Positions 1 to 11,500 of a stretch of 64,000 nucleotides of DNA are shown here, piece after piece. Each line of letters starts with the position of its first letter. Position 1 is the stretch's first letter. Made by a program: the position numbers and the translations under genes. The notes below the pieces were generated by a model, which was not told the origin of the DNA, did not search any database, and saw only the letters and a list, made by a program, of their open reading frames with translations. The DNA is taken from NCBI GenBank assembly GCA_009823395.1, contig CM020519.1, positions 16,577,501 to 16,641,500 of the forward strand. The letters are read 5' to 3'. The DNA comes from Thamnaconus septentrionalis (lineage: Eukaryota > Chordata > Actinopteri > Tetraodontiformes > Monacanthidae).

Positions 1-208
1 ACCTTTAATGGCGTCCCCAAACTTTTTGCCGTTAATAGTTTCGAAAAGCAGTCCTTCAATTAAACGTGTCAAATATTAAGAAATGTCGTCGACATATGTA
101 TTCTACAATTATTTCCAACTTTTTTGTCTCACAGGCCACTTGGAAGACGTGGCTGAGGTTCTGAGCCTCCGAGATCGCACTGCGCCAAGCGTCCAGCACG
201 GTACGCAC

Positions 209-313
209 CTTGCAGCTGCACTTCCCCGTTCCGTCAGCGCAGGCACACACTTGTCTCTCCAGGTCGCAGGTCTGGCTGTCTGATCCGGCCACGCTGCACT
301 CGCACCGGGTGCA
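209..313 (-). CDS. lama2: lama2 window exon 21: start of LE13
   Basis: 105 bp, phase 0 to 0. It encodes CTRC, closing LE12, and [20 protein letters not shown] followed by GTGKCSCK, opening LE13. Acceptor GTTCCCACAG, donor AAG|GTGCGT. The gene continues below 209; no further exon fits within 1-208. Confidence 0.94.
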
Positions 314-3300
314 CTGTGGGAACAGCGAGCTACTGTTATCGGCGGGAAAGCAGGCGCACAGGAGCCAGCAGAGTGTGTCCTTGGCTTTATGCTCCACCAG
401 GCCGGCGTGGTCAAAAAATAAAAATGTCACGTTACCGTCAGTCCACTCTGATGTTGCTGAAGTTCAATCAATATTGAGTTCAGTATTTTTTTTTTCAAAA
501 GGAAAAAATTCTGATGACAGTAGCAGGTTGGTTAATTAAATGTTTTTAGCTTGTTGGTTTATTTGTTTTACAAACTTTTCATTGAAAACAAATCAACCTT
601 GGGTTTTGAAATAAATAATCAAAATAATACTTTTTAATCGCGGTTCAATGAATAGCTTTTTTCAGAAAAGTCTAATCAAAAGGAGCCTGTTGCCTTCAAA
701 CTTGAATCGAAGCCGAGCTCGAGGGCAGCGCAACGCTCAAAAGAAAACAAGGATAAAGTAAATAAATAAATAAATAAATCTTTTGTCTCGAGTTAATCTG
801 CTCTTCAGCGTCGAAGAAGAAAAGCAGTGGCTTCGGTGAGACGTTTTTATTGGGTGATATTGAGATTAAAAAGTCCTGCTGGTTAGTTTCGCAGAATGAA
901 ATGAGAGATGGGCTCCAGCGTGACAAAGCGGTCGACGCAGCGGCCGTGAAGCGACTTCTGCCTTGACAACGCCGTTTCCGCCAGCAGAGTTGCTCCGAAC
1001 AGTTTTACCTGAGGAAAATCTCTGTATCCAATTTGACATTCGTTGCACTTCTCTCCTCTGAAGGAGTCGCGGCAGATGCAGCAACCGGTGTTGCCGTTGC
1101 ACTGCTGGTTGACGGAGCCGATCACGTTGCAGCCACATTCCTAAACACACACGCAAAAAAAAAAAATCACAACATTTTCTATCCAGATGCTTAAATCACG
1201 AGTTCCTGGTGAAAAATCAGGTTTTGTTGGAGGAGAATTTCCTCAATGACAGAAGTGGATAGTCGTCGGATGTGTTGCTATGTCAAATTTTACAGCAGCA
1301 AGGTCAGTTGTGACTTAACGTGTTGAAAGCAAAGTTTAGGGCAAGTTATCACGATGAACTGTATTATATAGATTTCACTTTATTTCATTTATTACATTTA
1401 TTTGTGGAGAACACAAAATGTATACAACCTTTCATACAAAGGTCGTATAAAAGTTATTCCTACCACCCTTTCCCCCTTTTTTATATTTAATCGATCAAAG
1501 CCTGCAGAGGACAAAAACAGAAGAGAAGGAAGCATAAGCACCAAAATGGGACATTGTTTATCCCTTACAACCTCCAGTCCATATCCATTCATCTTTATGC
1601 ATTTGTTTGAACCTACTTAGTGATGAAGTTGTTCTCATGTCTTTCCGACAGCTGTTCCAGATGAACTACTTTTACTCATATGCAATGTGTTTTGTGTTTG
1701 AACATGCATGCAGTTTTATTTTTTTTATTTTTTGTTAGAAATACATTTATTCCCTGAAGATCGAGTTTATTTTCCCTTACTTGAAACAAATTTCAAGTCT
1801 GAAATCTGAAAATAAACTGCAGAAATTTGGAATTACATTATTTGTTTTTACTGGAGAAAAATAAACAGTTGGCCTTTACAATTAAAAACACTTATCCACA
1901 TTAGTAGCATTTGTTTATATTTCTGTATTCATTTTGTGATTTAATGGTCCGAGTGTCCTGCAAATCAACACAAGAGCTCCTTCACGTTTCAGCCTTTGCT
2001 AAGAGCACTAGCGCGATTACCGTTACTGCTGCCTAGAGGCTCTTTGTCCAGGTCCTTTCAGTGGCTAACGGTCTCTCTGAGACAAGTTGGGTTGTAAAGA
2101 TACTTAAAGATTTAAAAGGGGAATTAAAAAGAGGGTGACGAGATTCAAACAAGTTTTCTTTTTCTTTTTTTTCTCCAAATTTTCAAAAGAAAGCGTACCT
2201 TGCACCCAGTGACGATGTCATGGCCCCAGTGGTTGGGAGCGCAGCGGTCGCACCTTTCGCCAATGGTGTTGGGAGGACAGACGCACTGGCCCGTGTGGGC
2301 ATCGCAGTTTTTCCCCACGTGGTCGCAATCGCAAGCTGTAGGAGTTGAAACAAAAGCGTGTTTCAGTTGAACCAAATCTACAGAGAGAAATTGGTCATTC
2401 TGTCACATTCTAGTCTTCTGCACACGTTTGTACGATGCACAAAAAAACATTTTTTTTAAAAAGGATTTTAAAATGTATATATTTATAGAGAAAATGTTGG
2501 ACATTTATTTTGGAGAACACAAAATTCAATTCAATAATTTCAATAATTAATTCACTAGACATAATAGAAAGTCGGCTTGTTTTAATTTTTGTGGTCTCGA
2601 CTTCATTACAAGGAAGAAAATGAGGGCCCTGAGACCCCGACAATTGAGAACCACTGACACAGAGCATCTTTAATATCACCCGGACTAACATTGGAAGTTT
2701 CCATCCATCCATCCATTTTTTAATACCCGCTTCTTTCTGAGCTCAGGGTCAAGGGGGGTCTGCTGGAGCCTATCCCAGCTGTCACAGGGGCGAAGGCAGG
2801 GTGACTGCCTGGACAAGTCGCCAGTTCATCACAGGGCCACAGAGAGACAAACAACCATTCGCACACACCTACAGACAATTTCCAATTCACCTTACATGCA
2901 TGGTGCATTACATGTATGACAGATTTTTGGACTGTGGGAGGAAGCCTAGATGGTATCAAAGATTTGTAAGGAAGTGACGTAGATTCTAACGAAGTCTCGT
3001 AGGTTCTTTCCAACTCTCGTCGGAAGAGATGGAGGGTCCGAGTAGCCCAGGCTCCACTGCAAGCATCAATTAAATAAAATCAATCAATCAACCGTTAGGT
3101 TGAGGAACATGACTTGAGTGATGGTTAGGGTTAGGATTTGGGTTCGAGTTAATGGTTGGGATTAGGATCAGGACTCGGGTGACGGTTAGGTTTAGGATTG
3201 GGGTCCGAGTGACCAGGTACCATTCAAAAACTCAATTTTGGAGGCTAAGGATGTAACATAGGGTACAATCATTGCCTACCCACCCTCTTCGACATCAGCT

Positions 3301-6300
3301 TCATCTTCAACTGGATTTTATCGAGACTTTCTTAGAACCTAGGTCACTTCCTGACGAATCTTTGATAGCATCTAGCCATGACCCCGGAGAACCCGGAGAG
3401 AACCCATGCAGACACAGGGAGGACGGGAAATGGACTGCACTTATATAGCGCTTTACTATGGCCTCTCATTACCCCATTCACTCACACACTCATACAGCAA
3501 CGGGTGGCTGCTGCCATGCAAGGTGCTGCCAGCCCCACTTGGAGCAATTTAGGGTTTAAGTGCCTTGCTCAAGGACACACCAACAGACTGGGATGGAGCG
3601 GGATTTGAACCACCAATCAATCTATATCTATCTATCCATCTATCTGTCTATCTATCTATATACCCACGCGTTCATTGCCAAAAATGTTCTGATTTTGCGA
3701 AACAACAACAAAACAATGCAGTAAAAATACATAAAATGAACCTTCACGCTTTGAATTAGGATTTCTATTGGACAACAAGCTTCTCTGGGCGGTAATTTTG
3801 GTGTCAGGCCTCTACGCCGACAAACTCCAAACTCCTCTTCTCGCCCCTCTGTCCAAGCTTACGTGTGCAGCCACCCTCCTGGAAATTGAAGAACCCTCGC
3901 GCGCAGCGGTCGCACTTGGGCCCGGCCACGCCGGGCTGGCAGCGGCACTGGCCCGTCTCATCGCAGTCGAAGGACTTGGAGCCAAAGGAGTTGCAGTGAC
4001 ACGGGACGCAGACCCCGCTGGTGGCCAGGCCGTGAGTCAGAGGCTGCAAAAGAGAGAATACAAAGGGCACGGGGAAGAGGGACGCTGTTGTAAATCAGGT
4101 TAATCGGGAGTGGGCGGAGTCGGGGGGGCGGCGCACTGCAGACACACACGGGATTTGTTTCTGAAGGGCGGCGGAGCAGAACGAGGGAGCAAAGAACAAA
4201 ACATCCCAACACTCAGGCCTTCAGACCGTCTCCGTCTCCAGGCGTGATTGCGGCTGCAAGAACAAGAAAGTTTCGATTTCGTATTTTGTATCTCTGCTCC
4301 CCCACCGAGCGCAAAAAAAGCTGCCGTTTGAAGTTTTCTGACAGCCTGATGATGATGATGCTGCCTCCTGTTGCTGCTAAAAAAAACATAAAATGCACCT
4401 CATGCTGGTTAATCAGGCTCATCCCAGGCAGACTCAAAACCACTGGGGGAATGCTGGAAAAAAAAAATGCACACAAGCAAATTGGTAACTAAGCATCTTT
4501 TTTTCACCTCATTTGACTGGCTTGACTTTCGACACTCACAACAACAACTCCTTTCTTTGGCAGACAAGGCCTCTTTTTGTGTTGATTCCATGCGTGATCG
4601 TATTGAAAGTGCAGTGTGTAAAATTTTTAAGGAAGCCTGGTATTTAAGGACATCAATACGGCGCTTCCTTAAAAAATGGCGATGTAAGATGGCAGCTAAC
4701 TAGGAGCTATATATATATGTATACATATATATATATGGCCATCTTGGTTGCACCATTTCCATTGTGGTAAACTACAGTAGAGTTTTTATCCAATCATATT
4801 TCAGCTAGCTTGCGTTGTCAGATTCTATGAAATCTGCCTTAGACTGCCTTGGATTCTCAAGCTTTGGTGTCATATTTGAGGGTATTAATTTTAATTGTAT
4901 CAATTTAGAGTGGACTAAATATGATGTCACTGATGGCCTGCGAGTATTCACTTACATTGATGTATTTATGGGCAGTATTGTCAAGCTTTTACCAATATAA
5001 AAATCATAAAGCTAAATTTTACACACTGAACCTTGAAAACGTATTACAGATTTCTTTATCTCTTTATCATGTTTGTGTTTCACAACCTTCCCATATAATA
5101 AACGTAGCACACAGCATCCTTCCCATGCATTTTTTTTTTTGGGCAACTTTTTTTTTTTTTTTTTTTAAACACACCAGCGTCACCGTAAAAACACCACACC
5201 ACCGCCAGTCAGCATGCAGCGCACGCGTTTTACCCACAGCCTGGGGTCTGTACGCCCCCCGGGTGCAGCCCCCTGCGCGGGACACGCCCCCCCACCGCTG
5301 CTGCTGCTGCTGCACCGACTCGACGGGAACGCGCTCCACGGGCCGCCGCGTCTCCCGCCTCGTAGCCCTGCCGCCGCAGGTCGCAGCGCCGCCCGGAGAA
5401 GCGGGCGCGGCAGATGCAGCGGCCCTCCACGTCGCAGCGCTGGGAGACGGAGCCCAGGGGGCTGCAGCGGCACGGCAGGCACTCCTGGCGGTCGCCGTGC
5501 CACCAGCAGTTCGGCTGGAGCGGGTCGGGCGCGGCGCAGAGGGGGAGCGAAGGGACACACACACAGCCGTGAGAACACATTTGAAATAAACGGGAAAAAA
5601 CACTGAAGGACACTAAAATATATTTCAATACATGAGCAAAAAAACAGATTTTTTTCAATACCTATTTAGATGTGTAAATAATTTGTATATATATATATAC
5701 ATTATTTCTTTTTAATTCACTCTTTGCATACGTGCTGCTTTAAATGTGCAAATTTCCCCAATGTACGACAAATAAAGGCATTCTTATTCCTTTATATTCT
5801 CTAAAGGAGGACAGCAATAAAGGGAGGGAGGGACATGTTGTTCACCACACAACTGTAATCAATGCATGATGCTGGTGTGTGTTGAAAATTACTCGGCTGA
5901 TAAAGAAGAAAACTACCTGGATGGGCCACCTACACACAACGATACAATCTAATATTATTTAAACTAATCTAGACTAATGTAATCTAATCTAATGATGATC
6001 AACATCAACTCAATGCTTTGATACTTTTCCATTTCTTTGATAAGACACCTCATTGTTTTACTAAGTTACAATTATAGATTGGTTGATTTGTTCATTGTCG
6101 GGATGCACCGATTCTATAAGTACAGTTCAGTACTCATTGATACCTAGTGCTTAATAAGGCCATTACACATGAGAAAATTACTTAGATTTTTTAAATATTT
6201 TTCTGCAGATGTTCTGTTATTTGAACAACATTCCTCCGCATGTTTTTCTAGAACATGGGAAACTGTCCAAAGTTTCACTGCAGTACAAACGCAAATTTAA

Positions 6301-8505
6301 CAAAACTGTACACATATACAACTGATATCAGTGTTGTGGTATCAGCACGTATTTTACAAATACGATTAGAGTACTCAATCCTGGTACCGATACCAATACC
6401 CCATACTGGTATCGGTATCGGTGCATCCCTCATTTATTTGAGGGCCCCCATTAGTTTTCACCATGTAAAGACTATTCTTCCTGGGATCCACACAAAAACA
6501 GACAAGAGGTTACAATAATTGCAAATCAAAGTGAGTGAAAATATTTACCAGAATTCCTAAAATAATAAGTTAACTTCCCTCAGAAGAAAAAATAAGAAAT
6601 AAATAGCCTGATCGTAAACATCCTTAGCAACAATATTTGCTACTACCACCAGATCTGTATCCACCTATGAACAAACAGAGACTATGACATGACTTTACAG
6701 CACTGCAGTACTACCGCTGTGGATAAATGTCTGGGTGGCCAGCTTTCAGGACTGCGGGCAACACAACAACGCTGCCTCGTTAGCTTACCTTGATGCAGCG
6801 TGGATGGATGCAAGAGTTTAAAATGGAATGCTCAGGTTACATGAAAGTGCGATCAAAAAGAAAACGTATGTAATCCATTGTAAACAGTGTAAATGACATC
6901 TAGCAGAGAGCACGTTGCTACGCAGGGCTACCAGACGGACTTGTGTAATGTGTTAAAATCTGAACAGAGTATCTACACATGAAACACATGAACTCATTTA
7001 AAAGCCCAGCAAGTATCTTACACACATATGAACCCACAACAGGAAATTGGTACAACATAAAAAAAAACCAACATGTCAGACACATACATTAATAGGCAAC
7101 ATAAGTCCTGCGAATAATAATATATATATATTTTTTAAAAATCAGAAGTTTTTTTCCAGTGCTTACCATGCATTCATCACACTGTCGTCCAAGGACGTTC
7201 TTCCTGCATGGGCACTGTCCCGTCTCCCTGTTGCAGACTTCCGACACAGAGCCGTTAGTGTGGCACTGACAGGCTGCCAGGGGGGAGAAGAGACAGTCGA
7301 GGGAAAAAACAACAACATATGATTAGATGGGTTTTATTTATAAAGACAGATGACAACCTGAACCCATTTAAGAACAAATATTGCTTTAATCACGCATCTC
7401 GGTTGCAGATTGTCGAATAGGAGCTCACAACACGCTCAAGGTTCTTAAAATATCCTGCCCGAATGACCTTTTGGAAGAAAAATTCCTTTCATGCCATTAG
7501 AAAAATAGCCACAGCAAGTTTTTACAAAATATGTTCAGATGATTTGTAACATTTCATTTCAACACATGGTAACACATGGTACATTGTAAAGAAGCTTAGA
7601 TCCCTAATCTGTTTGGGTGGGGAATGAATTTCATAATGAACATGGAATGGAATAGGTCTTCTTCTCCTTTGACCAGCTCCCAGCAGTGTGGCCACAGCCA
7701 ATCACATGCCTCCATCTGACCCTTACCTTTGCATCATCTTCTCCCACACCAAGTAATTTCATGTCTTCTTTCACAACATCCATTAAGCCTCCTCTCTGCT
7801 CTTCCTCCAAACCCCCTGCCTTCCAGTTCCAACCTCAGCATCCGTCTACCGATGCATCCACTGAGACCATCTCAGTCCGGCCTCTCTGGCTTAAACTCCA
7901 AAACATTGAACGAGCTCCAACTGTCCCTCTGATGAACTCCATCCTGTTCCTGTCCATCCTGGTCACTCCCAGAGAGGCGCTCAGTTTTGATCTCTGCTAC
8001 ATGCAGATATTTGAATTCCATTCAGTGCAAGGCCATTAGAATATTCACCGCGTTAATCCTGCGTGAGAGCCGTTATTGATGCCTTAATTGGCCCCTGACG
8101 AAAATATCGAACAACTTCTCCTTGGGAACGCCTCCCAAAAAGTCTCTTTCTCTCCGTCCATTTGAAATTCTACATACTTTTCGTTCTTTTTTGAAGTTCA
8201 AAGAAGAACACAAAACACACCCACACATGCCAATCAAAGCCCATTAGATATACAATTAAAAACTCGAAAATCGCGGCGCCCATCTGGTGGCTTGGCTGTC
8301 AGGAGAACAGACGCTTAAACACAAACTCTGGGAAAAACACACACCTTCTCAAGGAATTAGCGCACCACGCGGGCTCGCTGGTAGCCCCGCCGCTACCTCC
8401 TGCCACTCGCTGGCGCTGGGAGACAGAAGGAGAGACCCGAGTGTGGGCAGGCAGAGTGAGAGGAAACGGGCAACAGCAGATGTCCCTGCGCGTAAACCAA
8501 CACGC

Positions 8506-8553
<48 letters not shown>

Positions 8554-11500
8554 AACGCCAATGCACTTTGCACAGACGCACGCACACGCCTCATTTAACA
8601 AGGAAGAAAACGCACGCACGCAGGTCTGAATCTCACCCCCGCCCCCCCTCCCCTCCCCTATGGGACCATCTGGACTCGGCTACAGCGCTTGCAGTCTCGT
8701 CGCGAGATGAAATGTTGCCGCATTTATTTCTTTTTTGTTTCATTTCATATTTTTTTTTTCATCCTTTCCTTGATGATGAAAATAACAATCGCCTTTGTGC
8801 AAATGAGAAGACATTATGTGTTCCCTCGCAAAGAGCCCGAAGCAATCTGTCACGTGAAAAACAAAAACCGCGGGAGGAGCTGGAGGGGTTTTTTTCTTTC
8901 TGTGCTTGTCACACAAACGCGAGGTCAGAGACGGACAGAGTCCAAAATCCGGGTTAGCGGGCGGATGAGCACCTAGTGGCGCTCAAGAGCTACTGGTAAA
9001 AGTGACAAAGAGCTGAAAATATGACTGATAATTACGTCAGTGACACACATATGGATGGGTTGTTTTTCCTTTGACTGTGACTATGTGGCTAAACCGGCTA
9101 CTGCTGTGTGATTTGCAGAGTTTGCAGCATTTGCCCTGGTGCTACAATGCTGAGGCAGCTGATTGGCTGATGTAGAATGGGTCAACCAATTTGTTTTGAC
9201 ATTGACATTTACATTCACATCCTACGTCCTCGACGACAAGATTTACTGTCCCTAAAAGATTGAGAATCTTGTCCACTTAACTTCCTGTTACCTACTCGAA
9301 GAGCATTATTTTTTCATTTTTCTCCTTCTTTTTCAGATATTTTTACTTGTGAAATTGTGATATTTTACATGATTTATTTTTGTGTGGCATGCATGTGCTT
9401 TTATGTGCATAATTATCGTTATAACAGTTAACTCTGACAGGTACTTCCTGTTTTTTTTTTTACGTGATTCCATTTGTGCCGTCATTGTTATTGATTGTTA
9501 TCTGATCGGAACATAAAATATATAACTTATTATGTGTTAAAAACAACCCTCCAAAAAGACCATTGGTAGAGCAATGACATTAAATACAGAAATCCCACTT
9601 TCTGTACTGTCGCTGTGGTTAAATATGAATTGCTGAATGCAAATTCTACTTTCCAGATGAAAATAATGGCACTGTAGTTCTTCAAATCTTTCCGGATCAA
9701 GACATTTAGGGAGTATTGGCGAGGTGGTTCACATGGTGCTGTACCTCAGTAGGAGCACAATGAATAAGATTGAAATTAAAAAAAAAAGAAAGAAAAAGAT
9801 CTCTTCACCCACGTACAACCCCAACAGCACAGTGCAATTTTGTCACACTAGCGTGAGTGACCAGCAGAACCAGAGGAGTATAGGCTGGTGGACAGTGTTG
9901 GATAGTTCGGCTCAGAAAGTACAATTAAACCCTGGTTTCATTAAAACAGACGTGTTTGAATGATCTTGGCCGGTAGAACAACAGCCGCAACAAGACTTTT
10001 GTCTCCACAATGCAATGGTAATCAACTGAAATTCTGTTTAATCTCTTGTTTGAGATTCACTATAAGCTCTGGAGTGCAACTGCGTGAGTTTCCGAGGTCA
10101 CAAGTTGGTGGTGACTGTTAATGAGGGTCATGTCTCTGGTTTTCTTACTCTTTCTAATCCGTTTGGGTCTACATTGGCCGGCTGCTGGTATGGATTACAA
10201 GTGTTGTTCATGCTTTGCGCCCTTTACAAAAGCGCCAGGGACTCTCCGTTATCTCCCCTAAATGCAAATATCACGTCCTCAGCACAAATTTCCTCACCAG
10301 TCAGTCCATTTGCAGGAGTGACTTGAGACTTTTGAGTCTCCCCGAAGGCCCTATTGATCGCCCGTCTATGAAACCGACATTAAGCGTCAAACACCCGGGA
10401 AGCATAATTACTTTATTGAATTACTGCACATCTTTTATGTTCCCGTGTTTTGAGAAAGTGCAATTTGTGCCCTCTGAGAGAAAAAGAAAAAAGGAAACAG
10501 GAAACGACTTTTCCCACCCCGCGTGAGTGATGGCCAGAGGATTTAATTGCCTCAAATTTATTCCTCACACAAATGGGCTCCGTGTCACCGAGTTTTGCGA
10601 AATTAAACCGTTTCCATGCCCCGACCGAGTGACAAAACACCGGGCAGCAGTCGGGAAGGTTGGGGCGGGGGACGGGAGTCGGCAAAGCACCCCGGGACCA
10701 GATTGGCCGCAGACGAAATCTCTGACATCAAGAGAATGAAAGAAAAAGATTTTTTCTTTTCTTTTCTTTTTCTTCTACGGCCTAATTGCGCGCGAATGGA
10801 CTCGGCCTGAACTCCGCCGCTCCACTCGATAAAATTCATTAATATGGAGCGCGGGGGCCAGAGAGGGATGGACTGACGGCGGGCCGAGGAGGGAGAGTTG
10901 CGTTTTAATAATTCCCGGCGGTCACCGCCGCGGGGTCGATAGCCCCGCCCACCTCCCGAAACCGGCAGACCCGAGCGGCCGATCAACGCTGTGGTAAAGC
11001 AATACATCAGGCTGATTAATCAATAGCCATTTAGCCGGGCGGAGAGGGGGAAACAACTTCAGAACAATGAACTATCAGACGCACATTAATACCCTCAGTC
11101 AGCCCGTCTGTTTTTTTTTCCCCGTGCCGGCCGCCTCATCCTCTCGACTGGCCGCAGGCTGTCGCCATTTTTGGCCGCGTTGTTTCGCGATGAAGATTTC
11201 TCCCCCTAAAACAGGCTCCATCTGTATCGACAATCTCCTCCACCGCCTCCCCACTTTACAGGTAGACGTTTCTTTTAAAAATTCCACTCTTTAAGCGCAG
11301 CTGGCAGTTGGTCGGCCGCCGCGACATCACACCTCCTACCGTCGCAGTCGCTCACGTGCACGCGCGCAGACACACGCGCACGACGCCCGCGCCAGATGGT
11401 GCGCTAGCAGCACGGTGTTTTAGTGGGAGGACTAAAAGCTATCATTTAGCTTAAGTTGAGGCTCATTTCTGATGAAATGCGACAGCGATCAGCGTCCCCC

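Larger units (their letters stand above)
4044..7166. other. Intron between window exons 18 and 17
   Basis: 3.1 kb. It holds the family-A copy (4604-5036), two T-runs (5137-5166), the orphan LE-like fragment (5355-5514), a retroposon-like tail with TTTCCCC...AATAAAGG near 5750-5780 and a small hAT-like element (6100-6429). The rest is AT-rich with nothing recognised. Confidence 0.7.

Noticed and set aside
2700..2714. CCATC repeats as a CRISPR-like or satellite array
   Set aside because: They are the short tandem start of a LINE-type repeat; there are no spacers.
5234..5514. Additional genuine lama2 cassette exon
   Set aside because: The flanking exons join in phase 0 with correct LE9 spacing, whereas this block is 281 nt and lacks two cysteines.
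4921..5589. 222-codon plus-strand open frame
   Set aside because: It is a composite of a family-A element end, T-runs and the antisense of the LE-like fragment; the Ala/Gly/Pro-rich part results from GC bias.
8287..8957. Open frames rich in Thr-His or Cys-Val
   Set aside because: They are translations of the (GT)n microsatellite in different frames. The same applies near 28.2-28.5, 48.0-48.4, 51.7-51.9, 52.3-52.9 and 62.6-63.4 kb.
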